A DNA stretch of 64,000 bases from Telopea speciosissima (lineage: Eukaryota > Streptophyta > Magnoliopsida > Proteales > Proteaceae). Under the pieces are notes generated by a model. That model ran no database searches and had not been told where the DNA came from. It saw only the letters and a list, made by a program, of their open reading frames with translations. How positions within the stretch are numbered: the stretch's first letter is position 1; every line of letters starts with the position of its first letter. This document shows, in pieces, positions 44,475 through 55,396 of the stretch. Position numbers and translations under genes: made by a program. The stretch lies in the NCBI RefSeq assembly GCF_018873765.1, contig NC_057924.1, positions 17,417,542-17,481,541 of the forward strand. Direction: 5' to 3'.

Positions 44475-45185
44475 GACCTGAAGCATCTCTATTTATAAGC
44501 AATTGTAGTTCTTTAGGAATATTAACTATTGGAACTAGAAGTTCACCTGATGCTTGCGATCTAGACAAAAAGTCTGTTAGTCTATTAGTTTCTCTGTAAA
44601 CAAACTTGAAAGACACTTGGATGTGGATCCTCTGCGATCTAGAGTTGAGTGAAATCGTGTTGCACTTAACTCACAGGCCACCACATAGAATTAATGCCAA
44701 TCCAATGGTTGATAGATGACGACAATTCAAAATTCAAAATTGCCACTCAAAATTAAAAAAAATGCCAAACCAATATTTACCAACCATTTGATCGGCTTTA
44801 AATCCACGTGATGGCCTGTGAGTTGAGCGCAGCATGATGGCCGCTAAACTCCAGGCCGCAGAGGATCCTAATCCAAGACACTTCAGTAAATTTGGTGGCA
44901 TGCTATGGATTTGAATTAAGAGCCTAATAGCCTCTCAAGGGGCTAGTTTAAGATCTTGGGAAAACCATAGGCTGCTGCGAGCTCCATCCCTCTCCTTATC
45001 TCTTCAAGTTCCACCCACTAGTCCACAACACAGGTTTGTTATTGTCTACCCCTAAATCACCATATAGATGGGGTGGCTATTACAATCTCTAGCTATTATT
45101 CCATAACTAACACCATTGGATCTCTTGGAACTATCTGAATTCAAAACAATCCACCCTGATGGAGGAGGGGTCCACTTTATTCATT
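44475..45185 (-). pseudogene. LINE RNase H remnant split by a MITE
   Basis: The minus strand begins the RNase H domain near 45180 ('PPSGWIVLNSDSSKRSN', 'YGIIARDCN') and continues with breaks ('MELAAAYGFPKI'). After the 256-bp inserted element at 44619-44874 it finishes with 'VSFKFVYRETNRLTDFLSR', the usual end of the domain. Several stops and frameshifts make it inactive. Confidence 0.65.
44619..44874. mobile_element. Mutator-like MITE, perfect 9-bp TSD
   Basis: A 256-bp element with ends ggatgtggatcctctgcg and cgcagaggatcctaatcc (inverted, two mismatches). It is flanked by identical 9-bp repeats AAGACACTT (44610-44618 and 44875-44883). The arms continue with 'gagttgag' and 'actcacaggcca' blocks. 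The 9-bp duplication points to Mutator-like transposition. It interrupts the LINE RNase H remnant, so it is younger than that LINE. Confidence 0.85.
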
Positions 45186-46214
45186 TCATAATCGAATTTG
45201 AGTATACGGGATTTATATTCCAAGCATGTAGAACCATGAAATATTATATTATATTTCAAACTTTCTCCAAATTTATTGTTTGATTTATTACTGAGTACTC
45301 TTAATTTTTTTTTTCTTTTTTCGAATGCTATTCAAGGGTCGATCGGGCATCAGAACCCCATAAGGAGGCACATAATTCTCCCAAGAGAGTAGCAAACCAC
45401 AATGACAAACCCTCGATCGGCAGTACTATTTATTAGTACGTAGCGGAAAAGCAGTTTAACTACGCCCACCAAATTTATTGCTGAATTTATTAAAAACTCA
45501 GAGTACCTGAGACAAGCTAGCTGCTTCTTTCTACTGATTCTTGGTAATTATTAACATTTTACTGTTAGCCCCATCGAAATTTATGAACCCTTATCACCTG
45601 AGGGCTCAGGCTGCCTGATGTTAAAAGTTTCGTCAAAGCATAACCTACCCAAACTTAATCCCAACTTCAGGATTGCGTTTGCTATTTATTCTCACATTAC
45701 GCTTGTTTGGCTTTCAGGATCCGACTCCTCTACTTCCATTCATGGTACTTCCATCTTACTTTTGAGCGCTCACAGATTTAGGATCCGACTTAAAAACCGT
45801 ATGATAATCAACTCACCCATTTTTATTTGAAAATACTCACTTGTCTTCCTATATTAGAGTACTATATTACAATTTAATCCCCACAGTTGGTTTTATAGGG
45901 TTAACTTATGAAGTCAGTGGGGGTGAGTTGAATATCATTTGATTTTTAAGGGGTTTGGGGTGTTGAAATGGCCGTCTATTTCAACACCCTACAGTTCGTG
46001 AAATGCGAAATGACTGTCCCGCTTGATAATTGAAACATTTCTTCATAATTTATGGGAAAATGTTTTCTTTTTAAGAGTGGAGGATGCACTAGCACCTTCG
46101 TCTATCTCTCTCTCTCTTTAAGACAAACAGATCATTTCTTAGTTCACCACTTTATTTACAAAAATATTTTTTAATACAGACATACATACATATAAATGGG
46201 AGAGGTTAGGTAAA
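45186..46214. other. Gene-free stretch
   Basis: No supported gene. A small inverted pair, atgataatcaactcaccc (45801-45818) and gggtgagttgaatatcat, brackets about 140 bp and could be a MITE. The 70-residue frame at 45618 has no known domain. Confidence 0.45.
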
Positions 46215-46380
46215 TTATCCTCTCAGGTTCCCTGCCCAATACAGTTTGTACGGTTCTTCTCATTGATGGTGGAAATAACCACCTTATCCCCTGCCCGAAT
46301 ACACCGTCTGGGTGGTGTCCACCCCCCGTCTTATTAAAGGCACTAGAGAACTGTACCAGACAGGGAACCTGAGAAGATAA
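46215..46380. repeat. MITE with TTATCCTCTCAGGTTCCCTG arms
   Basis: Left arm ttatcctctcaggttccctg and right arm cagggaacctgagaagataa are inverted copies over about 30 bp. The inner part shares 'ggcactag' and 'gtccacccc' motifs with 55397-55574. No coding capacity. Confidence 0.7.
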
Positions 46381-47091
46381 AGATCCAGGTTAAGTATGCC
46401 ACCAGTTTTCGGTAATCTAGTGGTATACTCCAATCATAAAGCTGGATATGGGAAGACAAGGGGGAGAGGAGAGAAGATGACACATGTTGGGTACCTTGAC
46501 AGCATGCCCAATCTCTCTGAGCCTAAGTAAGTTGTACACCTCCTCACATCCAATTTTTTGTTGGTTTTTCTCACCTTTAATAAATGAATAAAAAATATTT
46601 TTGGGGAAAAGGGTAGAAATACCCTGCTTTTTATGTATGCTCGATACAAGTAATACGATACCCATATCTCAAACCATGAATACTTGCCACCCATTTGTTC
46701 AATTTTCGAATTTTATAATGGTTTTAAGTATTGTTTTCGGACTGATGCATTTTGGTATCAGCATCGTATCAGCATCGATATAGACCTGTATTAGTCGTAT
46801 CGGATGGTTTTGCCTTCGAAGATATCGATACCATATCATATTTTGACAATTATACCCTCTATCCATCCATGTCTATACAGTTCTCAATCCGATATCCACC
46901 ATGAAACAATATCGATGCCGGCCTAACCGATATTACCGATCCGATACCAATACCTAAAACTCTTTCTGGTCAATTCAAGACTAGACTCTGGAATTGCAAA
47001 AGCTGAGATTTTGGTCCTCTTTATTATGGATTAAAAAGAAAAAAGAAAAAAAAGGGTCTTGATTTATGCGCAAGACAGGTAGTCATCCTCC
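46381..47091. other. Gene-free stretch, 3' flank of the glyoxalase gene
   Basis: Holds a CATGGTTT-family remnant at about 46670-46960 (gtatcagcatcgtatcagc and related motifs). The part nearest 47091 should be the 3' UTR of the minus-strand glyoxalase gene. Confidence 0.5.
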
Positions 47092-47670
47092 TTAACATGC
47101 CATTGTCTTCTTCTGCTGGTGCTGCTGCTGCTGCTGCACAACTTGTATCTGCTGTTGGTGCTTCTTGAAATTGATTCTGGAACACATCGGAACTGGTTCC
47201 CCTGCAATTGGGATTACAGGGAGATTGTCGCAGTTGCAGATCTCGATCATAAACTCATCTGGGTCATGGAAAAACAGCTGATCTACATAGATTCCTCCCT
47301 CCTCGACTACCCTCTTCTCGTATTCGATTTCCATTTCCTTCAGCTTCTTCTCCACTGTAGCTATACTCTCACACTGAAAGGAAATATGATTGTCTTTGGG
47401 ATTTATCTTTCTCTTCTCAGTCAATTTTTTATCATCAAGGTTCTCAGATTGCAGAAGATGAATCCCAATTCCATAATTGAATAACCATGCTCCTTCAAAA
47501 TCGAAAAATCTAGGTCTCTTGATAGAGAAAAACCCAAGAACGTTTTGGTAGAAATCCAGAGATTTCTCGATCGACTTACACACAAGTGAGATGTGATTCA
47601 AAGACTTAAGATGCAGAGGGTTTTCGGTTTTATCCAACATTTTCGAATTGGAATTCGGAATCGAAACCAA
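47092..47670 (-). CDS. Glyoxalase I family protein, Gln-rich tail
   Basis: A 192-residue protein with two beta-alpha-beta-beta-beta repeats of the vicinal-oxygen-chelate fold. It resembles the short plant glyoxalase-I-like proteins of the Arabidopsis GLYI4/GLYI7 type, linked to methylglyoxal metabolism and stress and hormone responses (family knowledge; activity is not proven here). Landmarks are 'LKSLNHISLVCKSIEKSLDF', 'NVLGFFSIKRPRFFDFEGAW', 'YGIGIHLLQ', 'KDNHISFQCES' and 'FFHDPDEFMIEICNCDNLP'. Candidate metal ligands are H26, H71 and/or H95, and E143. The C-terminus (171-188) is unusual: it is Gln-rich, encoded by an imperfect CAG/CTG tract. The frame is open in one exon; relatives may carry introns. 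The first ATG is used; Met11 is an alternative start. A possible minus-strand TATA (tatatg) lies near 47940. It appears intact. Confidence 0.9.
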   Translation of the reverse strand: MVSIPNSNSKMLDKTENPLHLKSLNHISLVCKSIEKSLDFYQNVLGFFSIKRPRFFDFEGAWLFNYGIGIHLLQSENLDDKKLTEKRKINPKDNHISFQCESIATVEKKLKEMEIEYEKRVVEEGGIYVDQLFFHDPDEFMIEICNCDNLPVIPIAGEPVPMCSRINFKKHQQQIQVVQQQQQHQQKKTMAC

Positions 47671-48167
47671 AATCCCAGATTGGGTCAGGCTATGATGAAT
47701 GATCTCGAGAAAGAGGACTGGAGATTAAGATGTTTGTGAAGAGGGATTTTCCAGTCTAATATAATCAAGGATGGAGAGACAAGAGAGAGACGCGGACCAA
47801 AGGACGAACGATTAAAACGCGAAAATAACGAACGCGGCCGGACATGAATTTCATAAAGAGAGAAATGGTCGCAAGAACAGAGCATATTAGGATAAAACTT
47901 CGTTGTTATCCTTACGTGGCAGTTCCTCAATGAGCCACATATACCGCTAATAAATTAATGCTTTTGGTTTTACAATGTCTCTAACGGAACCGACTCCTCT
48001 CCATTGACCAGACAGGATTCGGGTCAGTAATTCGGATCCTTCCACATGTCTGAAGTGCTTCGATGAACTTCCAAGAATTGGCCTGCTGGATTGACCCACG
48101 TGTTATATAAAAAAAACGGATTGACCCACCTGGAGCTCCGCCACAGATTAGTACCTCAACTTCTTGT
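47671..48167 (-). promoter_or_regulatory. Upstream region of the glyoxalase gene
   Basis: Contains the probable 5' UTR and promoter of the minus-strand gene; ggtatatgtgg on the minus strand near 47940 is a weak TATA candidate. The minus-strand frame at 47685-47930 has no domain and is taken as leader sequence. Confidence 0.35.
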
Positions 48168-48401
48168 TTTTTTTTTTTTGTGGACTATCTACTCAAGGGC
48201 CCATAGGCCAACTACAAGCTAAGGGGAAGGCTAAGACAAGCCCACAATCTACAATTAGGGGGGGAGGGGGAAAGTGGGAGAAAGGTGCCTGTTTTTTTTT
48301 TGACACAATTTGCAATCCAGGAGAATCGATCCCTTGACCTCCTGGGGGGCATGCACCAACTTGCAATGCCACCAACCAACTGAGCTAGCAGTTGTTTGCA
48401 G
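48168..48401 (-). mobile_element. tRNA-derived SINE with target duplication
   Basis: On the minus strand the head has a polymerase III A box tagctcagttgg (48376-48387) and a B-box-like ggtcaagggatcgattc (48323-48339), at the spacing found in tRNA genes. An internal A-run near 48291-48300 and a terminal A-run (plus-strand T-run 48167-48179) follow. Direct repeats CTTCTTGT at 48160-48167 and 48402-48409 flank it. This is a typical plant tRNA-derived SINE. The open frames over it are not genes. Confidence 0.8.
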
Positions 48402-48409
48402 CTTCTTGT

Positions 48410-49771
48410 AATAAGTTGTTGTTGTCGTTGTTAATCTTTTAGTGGGACAGAACTGAAGAGGCCGTTCTTGGGTAATTCCAAGGATGCCCATCTGGCATTT
48501 CTGAAAAGGTCTTCACAACGAAACTACTTGTGTAGTTGAACAAGATTGATCGACTGTTGGCGAAGATGAATTTGCCATCCACGTAGAGATTGCCTTTGTA
48601 TCGATGAGTTGATTCCTTTTGTAGCGAATTATTATTATTATTTTTTTGTTTTTTCTTTGGGGTGGGGGTGGGGGGAGAGTTGAAAACTTGAATCTTAAAC
48701 TATATAGCTATTGATGGTGAAGGTGTCCAACACTCTCACAAAATGGCGCAGGTAGAATAGGTGCAGGGCGTGCCAGAATCTTTGACGTAGTCTCAAACAG
48801 GCTGGGATTTTGCCTATCTGACTTTCAACTAGGGAATTTAGGATTCCCTCGTACCTGAGTTAACTCTAAGGACCTTTGGGTTAGACTTTGAAGATAACGG
48901 TCTCAATGGTATTCACCAAGAGCACAAAAATGAATAACAGGGATTTATATGATGCACAAAGACAAACACGGAATTGAATAACTGATTAAACAATGGAAAG
49001 TAAACAAACCAATGACAGATCATACCAAACCGTTGAGATGAATGAATCCCTGATCCTTCCTCCCAATAGTTGATCTGCTGACAGTAAGTACACTCCCCAA
49101 AAGATAAAGACAAAACGAAAAAGGAAACCTAACAAGTACTAAAACAAGAATAAATACCAGAAGTTGTATGTAGAATTGTGTCCTTTTGCGCGACAGTCTT
49201 TGGGCCTTTATAGCAACTCCCAGCCTCTTGGTAGTAGCGGTTGCCTTCCCCCATAGTGGCCTTCATGCCCTATCCTCTGCTCGTCGAGTGGCCCACTACT
49301 ACGGTGCTCCCTGATCACGCCCCCCTTGGCCCATGCTATTATGGAGGTAGTGGCCCTTATCCCTTTCTCCTTGGGAATAGGGGACGTTACCCTATTGGAG
49401 ATATTCCCCTAACCAACTTTGACATGGTCAATCTATGTCATCCTACCTGATGATGTGTCAGCCACCGTGAAATGAGTCCCAACAATAACCGACAAGTGAT
49501 GAGGAGTCGATTTTGTTAGAAATTGTAAAACCATCATTACTTTATTAGTGGTATATGTGGTTCATGAGGAATTGTCATGCAAGGGATGCAACAAAGTTTT
49601 AATGGGCCGAATCAGCCAATTTGTATCAGTATCGACCGATCCCGTATCGGTGGCTCTATAGGCTGAGACTGATACCGATTACTAAACCCTTGTTGGTGAG
49701 GCATGCAAAATGGATAGATTTAAGAATAGTCCTTGGGCCATATTTTGAATTATGAGCATCTTGGACTGTGT
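48410..49771. other. Gene-free stretch, possible LTR at 48730-49484
   Basis: The minus strand starts tgttgggactcatttcacgg at 49484, has a TATA-like gctataaaggccc near 49205-49217 and may end around 48730, so it could be an LTR of about 750 bp. There is no target duplication, primer site or coding domain, so this stays tentative. The rest has no gene; GATCGG-type repeats lie near 49600-49690. Confidence 0.35.
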
Positions 49772-50290
49772 TGTTGTAGAAAACTAGATTCGTTTGATTT
49801 ACTTGCAGTGACAAGATAATAGACACAAGAGAGGTCCAGAGTGGGGGGGGGGGACTTTTCGATACCTAAGTTAGTTTTTCAAGCAACAAAAATATGAATA
49901 GGTAGAGTAGTAATACACCAGGCTTGAGAGTAGTGAATTTGCTCCATACCTATGTAATTACTCGTGTATTTATATCTTGGAGTGACGGTGGTGAGAGTCT
50001 AGTTAAGGTTGGTTTTTTTTTTGAGAAGGAAGCTGAATCCTTGTGGAAGACTTACATGGAATGTGGATTACGAGGAGTCCCTGTGTAGAAGGCTTCCTTA
50101 AATCATCTGATAGTAGAGTTTGTGTCCTGATAGGAAAATTCTTGAATAGGAGGGTATGAGACCTCAGGCAGACCGAAGGAGCTAGAGTCCTGATATAGTA
50201 GGACAACTTAGCATATCTTGTGATTTGAGGGTTATCCTGGCCACGTACCGGTGCCGCATACTTATTAGTAGGTGATATTTATTCGTATCA
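49772..50290 (-). mobile_element. Probable solo LTR of the TGATGA family
   Basis: On the minus strand it starts tgatacgaataaatatcacc at 50290 and ends gttttctacaaca at 49772, matching the start and end pattern of the LTRs at 39290-40087 and 58291-59003. A TATA box, gatataaatacac, lies at about 49964-49976, and 'cttaggtatcgaaaagtccc' is the equivalent of the U5 motif in the other copies. It abuts the LINE tail at 50291. No clear 5-bp duplication was found. Confidence 0.55.
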
Positions 50291-51807
50291 GGGCCAAAAA
50301 AATTTATATATATTTAAATGTAACAAGATGGCAAATTCGTATAGGGATCAAAAACACAACAAGTATTAGTGCTATTGGTATACTTAACAAAAGACTTTAA
50401 CCAGTTACGAAGAGTAGGATGAAGTAATGTTTTAAAAGACACATCTTTGGCATGATCCAATATCTGCAAAAAATGGTTAAGGACTTCAAAAAGCCAAGGA
50501 GAATGGGATGGAGTTAGAAGAAGTCCAGGTAGCGCCTAATTAGAACACCAAACTTCTTTTAGCTTCAAACCTCTCATAGTGGCATAGTCCAAACTGTAGA
50601 GAATTCCAGTTAACTCCGGTTTCAGGTTATGGTTGGTTTTAATCTGTCCTGCAGCCAACAAAATGAGTTTGCCATCTAGCAAAATGCAAAATGCCCATCC
50701 AGAGTAATCTATATCTCCTATGTCTCTAGAATCAAACCCTGCGCATAACAAAACAGGAAAGTCTAAAGTAGGTAAATGAATATTAGGACAGGTAGATATA
50801 ATCGTATCAGAATGTAACATTACATCCAAATTGATAAGGGGGTGCAAGATGAAGATCCAGCATCCATTGTTCAATCTTCCGCAATACAGCGGTAGGATCA
50901 GGTTTAACAGAATTAAAAACACTATTGTTTCTAACAAACCAAATAAAATAACAGGTGATGATAAAAACAGAAAAATCCAAATGAGAGATGGATTATCAAG
51001 CTGTCGGCTAAGAAGGGTAGATATGCAGAAATGTCTGATGGATGGGAATGAAAAGAATTCCGTCCTCAGACCCAATGGGCCAGCTGCCCAAATATGTTTA
51101 ACCCAATCACAGGAGAAGAAGATATGCCAGAGGGTCTCATTACAAGTGCCATAGAGAGCACAAGTGGGATCGACCTGTGTCCATTTCGAAATAAAATCCT
51201 TAACCGAAATCTATGCATGTAATACACACTTGAAAAAAATTTTAAATTTAGGATGAAGATTGAGTTTCCAAAAAAACTTCCACCACGTGGCACAAGAAAA
51301 ATCATGCAAAGATGAACAAGAAAGAAAATTTGCCACTTTATTTGTGCTAAATCGACCATTTTTAGTAAGAGTGCACCACCAATTGTCAGCTGTGTCAGAG
51401 CATGGAATGTTTAGGATATTGGGTAGAAGAGTGGGGGGTAGTGTTCCTAATTAACCCCTCATTCCATAGGGAATTAGAGATGAATAGACTGACTTTTTTA
51501 GGAAAAGTCCTCTGGGATTCTGTAGGTTTAATGGTAAAGGCAGGGATAGATGGGATCTAAGGATCAGTCCAGAAGTATGTATCACAACCATTTCCTATCC
51601 TTCTAAAACAAAAGGTTTGGAGGGGCTGGATTATTCTAGTGACACTATTCCAGGATCACGAGCCTCTCCTTAATCTAGTGCAGGGGTCAAACAGAGAAGT
51701 GTGTGGAAAATATTTAGCCTTTAAGACTTTGGCCTAGATCGAGTGATCTTCAGTTAATAATCTCCACCCTAGATGAAGGAGAAGAGCTTGATTCTCATCT
51801 CTTACTG
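50291..51807 (-). mobile_element. LINE 3' half (forward arm of an inverted insertion)
   Basis: The minus strand runs through LINE ORF2 from just after reverse transcriptase: 'ENQALLLHLGWRLLTED' and 'KVLKAKYFPHTSLFDPC', then the zf-RVT region ('DPTCALYGTCNETLWHIFFS', 'WVKHIWAAGPLG') and RNase H ('CAGFDSRDIGDIDYSGWAF', 'LKPELTGILYSLDYAT'). An A/T-rich tail ends near 50293. The frame carries stops (for example HSI-stop-AKVL near 51734) and shifts. The plus-strand reverse-transcriptase segment begins immediately at 51808. Confidence 0.8.
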
Positions 51808-52945
51808 TACCACCTGAAATTAATCATACCTTACTTTGTCTTATACCCAAGCATGACTCTACCTGCCTTTTGGGTGACTTTAGACCTATTAGTCTGTGTA
51901 CGGTGACTTATAAAATTGTTGCAAAAATTATTACTAATAGACTTAAACCCTTTCTCCCACTTTTTATCTCACCCTATCAAGGTACCTTTGTGCAAGGAAG
52001 GCAAATTTCTGACAATATCATCATTGCACAGGAGGTATTTCATTTTCTCAATCATAAACGTGGGAAGGAGGGTTTTGTGGCTATTAAGATTGATATGCCT
52101 AAAGCTTATGATAGAATTGAGTGGTCTTTTCTGATTTCTATCTTTAAATTTATTGGGTTTGGACAACAGTGGTGTGATTTCATCCTTCACTTAATCTCAT
52201 CTACATCCTTTTCTATTAAATTTGATGGAAGCGTCTTTGGTCTATTTAGGGGTTCTAGAGGATTTAGACAAGGTTGTCCTCTGAGTCCCTACTTGTTTAT
52301 TACTGGGATGGAAGCCCTGTCCCGTCTTCTGCCTGCCTAGAGGGATTTAGACCTCTTTCATGGGATCAAAGTGGCAAGAGATGCTCCTGAAATTACCCAT
52401 TTGCTCTTTGTTGACGATATTTTCATTTTTTGCAGAGCATCTAATGATGATTTACTAACTATTAAGGCCATCTTGGATCTCTTCTCTGACCTGTTAGGTT
52501 AAGAGATTAATTTATCTAAAAGTGGCATGTACTTTAGTAGAAATGTTTCGGAGACTGGGAAGTCCAGACTCAGCTCTGTACTGGGAATCCCTGTTATGAA
52601 TTCTGATTCCTTTTTCCTTGGGACACAATTTATTCCTCATAAGTCCAAAGTTAAACAACTAGCGCCTTTGGTAAATCGAATTAATTTAAGGCTTTCTTTT
52701 TGGAAATCTAACCGTCTTTCTTTTGCAGGGCGGGGTGTACTTATTAAATCTGTTCTAAGTTCTTTACCTGCCTGTCAAATGAGCTGCTTCTATTTTCCTC
52801 ATCTATTTGCAAAAGAATTGACTCTATTAGTTATAATTTCTGGTGTGGTGGTACTAATAATGTTAGGAGAAATTCTCTTGCATTTTGAAAAAAGTTAAGT
52901 TCCCCTTTATATTTGGGAGGCTTAGGGTTTCGCCCTGCCCGAGCA
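51808..52945 (+). mobile_element. LINE reverse transcriptase (inverted arm)
   Basis: The plus strand encodes the LINE reverse transcriptase: 'NHTLLCLIPK', 'GDFRPISLCTVTYKIVAKII', 'QGTFVQGRQISDNI', 'FVAIKIDMPKAYDRIEW', 'FRQGCPLSPYLF' and FVDDIFIF (catalytic Asp pair). It then continues through 'LSFWKSNRLSFAGRGVLIKS' to 'YLGGLGFRPARA'. In-frame stops lie at 52338-52340 and 52500-52502, and a frameshift near 52815. In LINE coordinates its end joins the beginning of the minus-strand arm (NQALL...GWRLL), although the two lie head to head. Confidence 0.85.
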
Positions 52946-53448
52946 TATTTACACTTATTTACTTAGGTATTACTTTATTTAATGAAAAGACCTGCAGCCA
53001 AAATAGATAATAATTTTCTTAGAATAACAAAAACAATGCCCTTTTCTTGTAGTGTACCTCGAAAAATCCTTCTAGGTGGGTCGTCTAGCAAACCTCTTCT
53101 CCATATTTATTTAGTATATTTAATGGAACGATCTGTAGCCAAAATGGATATTAGTTTTCATAGAAGAGCAAAAACAATGGAAAAAAAGTTAATTGTTCCA
53201 CATTGCCTGGCCATAATAAGAGTAATGAGGGCTATGTAGCTGGCTTCTTTGCTTTCGATATGGTAAGCAATTTTTAAAAGAGTAATGCTGGCCTTGCTTG
53301 GGAGAGTAAGTGAGACAGGAAATAAGCTTGGACAAATGATCCCAACCATGCTTTGAGGCAATTGGTTCCTTTTATTCTCTTTACTCCTCTAATAAAAATC
53401 CGGTTAAAATTAAATATCTCAATCATGTACTCCTGTATTTATTTTTAA
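52946..53448. other. Gene-free stretch with a diverged duplication
   Basis: Two related segments start aatgaaaagacctgcagcc (52981) and aatggaacgatctgtagcc (about 53122), an offset of 141 bp. They give partly similar peptides ('AAKIDNNFLRITKTM' and 'VAKMDISFHRRAKTM'). No known domain was recognised on either strand. Confidence 0.45.
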
Positions 53449-53856
53449 GGCCCCATTTGTTTGCCTGATACAAGAGGGTGGGAAACTTGTGAGGTTGGGT
53501 CCTGCATGTTGTGGGTTGGGTTGACAAATAAAGGAAAAGAATGAATGGAATATGCATTTTATAGTGAAGTGTGATCTAATGAGAGAAAGAGGAAATGAAC
53601 ATGGGTGAGATTCCATAGGAAAGAAAAGAAATAATAAAAGGAGACATATAGACTCAAAAGTAACTTTTCCATAAATAGTGCCAAAGAGGGGTGCCACCTC
53701 AACAGATAAGAATAAATGTATTTAATGAGTTTATTTAGAAGTTTCTCACCACCATCTAACCAAATAGTCACATTTGTGGTAGTTTGTGGGAAACCAGTAC
53801 AAGTTTCCCACCTCTTTTGACCTTTTAAACTTTTATCTGTCAAACAAACAACGCCA
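53449..53856. repeat. hAT-like MITE with TTTGTTTG arms
   Basis: The left end ggccccatttgtttgcc and right end caaacaaacaacgcc are inverted. Inner blocks also pair: 'caagaggg-tgggaaacttgt' with 'acaagtttcccacctctt'. The target duplication is unclear. Frames at 53419 and 53559 on the minus strand lie within it. Confidence 0.6.
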
Positions 53857-54652
53857 AATATGGGTTAAGGATTCTTCTCTTTATCAGGAAGGGCGATCTC
53901 TCAACAGTTATAAAAAAGGATGAATAAGCCATTGGCCTAATAATTTGGTAAATTTTAATTGTTAGATATATAGGTTTCTTGGATTAGTCACATGTCAATT
54001 TTTTCTATTTCTTTTTTGTCAATTTATCCCAAAGAAGTAAAGAACCAGAAACGGGGGGATGGGGTGGCCGGGGGGCAAAAAAAACATATTTACACCAATT
54101 ACCAAAAGACGACGCTAAGCAGTGAGTGAGTGATGGGGAAACCCAAATGAAGACCAAACTGTAGCAGCCCATCTAAAGTACAAGAGTTACATATCAACTT
54201 TGATGGTCTATCTTAACTATATAATTACCCTCATTGTACTAGAATCTTCCCTGTATATATTTTTAACGGTTATTCTATTTAACTTTCACCTTCTGTTTTT
54301 TTACCTAATAGGTAAATCAATTTATTGAAGAAGAGGAAAAAAAAACTATACAAACGAAGGCAGTCTTATAAGACTAAAGGCAAAACCCCTAAGATCAACC
54401 AACAAGGAGAAGAGGACAACAAAAGCCCAAACAGCCCCAAATACAAACACAACATGAAGTCAACATCCGTTTGGTATCTCTAATAATGCAAGGTAGGGTC
54501 TTCGTCTTATCTTTGAAAATTCGGCAGTTATTCTCTCTTCAAGTATGGGCAATCGTCGCACTAAACGCCAACTTTGCAATATTCTCAATTGAATCCCCTT
54601 TAAATTTAACTCTCACTTAGTCCTCACATTTTGTTTCAATTATTGATGTTAC
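53857..54652 (-). other. Gene-free stretch containing a LINE 3' end
   Basis: At about 54297-54590 the minus strand reads like a LINE 3' terminus. A 'LGLLLSSSPCWLILGVLPLVL' type hydrophobic end is followed by 'aataaattgatttacc' and a T-run on the plus strand. No other feature is visible. Confidence 0.4.
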
Positions 54653-55315
54653 TAGTGCTGCAATAAGGTCGGGTTGGTCCGGACTTTTTAAAACCCTTGT
54701 CCAATCCTGAGTCCCCTTAACTGAGCCCAGGCCTGACCCGACTCTGACTAAAGGTATGAAAAATCCAACCCTGACCCAATCTTAGGGTTGAGCCTGGCTG
54801 ACCCTAATTGACCTTGATCATAGGGAGGGGGATTTGCATGGGCTGGGTTGGGTCGGAGAAAAAATTATCAATTTTACATAAAATAGCATTATTATAAATA
54901 TATTATATCTACACTGACAATGTGCAGTTTCATACCTTGGAAGAAGGGTATTATGAGAGAAAAAAAAAGTAAAAACAGGGGGATATATAAGACATTTACA
55001 GGGGGTGGGTGGTGCTATAGTAAACTGAGTCTTATGAGGGGTGACAACATGCAATTTTGAAATTAAGCAGATATTTGCAAATCTTTTACCCATATATTAA
55101 TTATAGTATAAATTAAAACAGGGCTGAGTTGGGCTAGGTCGGGCCGGACTGAGCTTGATGCCTCAACTCTAGTCCGGCCCGACCCTAATTCAAGACTAGA
55201 AATTTCCAATCCTCCTTAACCCGTCCTCAAGACCAAGGTATTTCAGCCCAGGTTCTATTCGGGTTCAGAACTGCCAGGGCAAGTCCGCATCGACAGGGCC
55301 AAACTTGCACCCCTA
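54653..55315. repeat. hAT-like repeat with TAGGGGTGCAAG-type right end
   Basis: The left end tagtgctgcaataagg and right end ccaaacttgcacccct plus a are approximate inverted copies. The interior is rich in 'gggtcggg' and 'gcccgac' motifs. Flanks GATGTTAC and ACTATTAC match at five of eight positions. A fragment of the family lies at about 880-1022. The minus-strand frame at 54818-55093 is not a gene. Confidence 0.45.
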
Positions 55316-55396
55316 ACTATTACATCTTGTATTACCCACATCTTCCTCGAACCTTCAAAAAAAAAAATATTGTTGTCAAACAATTAACATATGGTA

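Noticed and set aside
52981-53239. An 85-residue frame suspected to be a conserved small protein
   Set aside because: It contains an internal diverged duplication, has no recognised motif and lies just outside a LINE arm; coding status cannot be supported.
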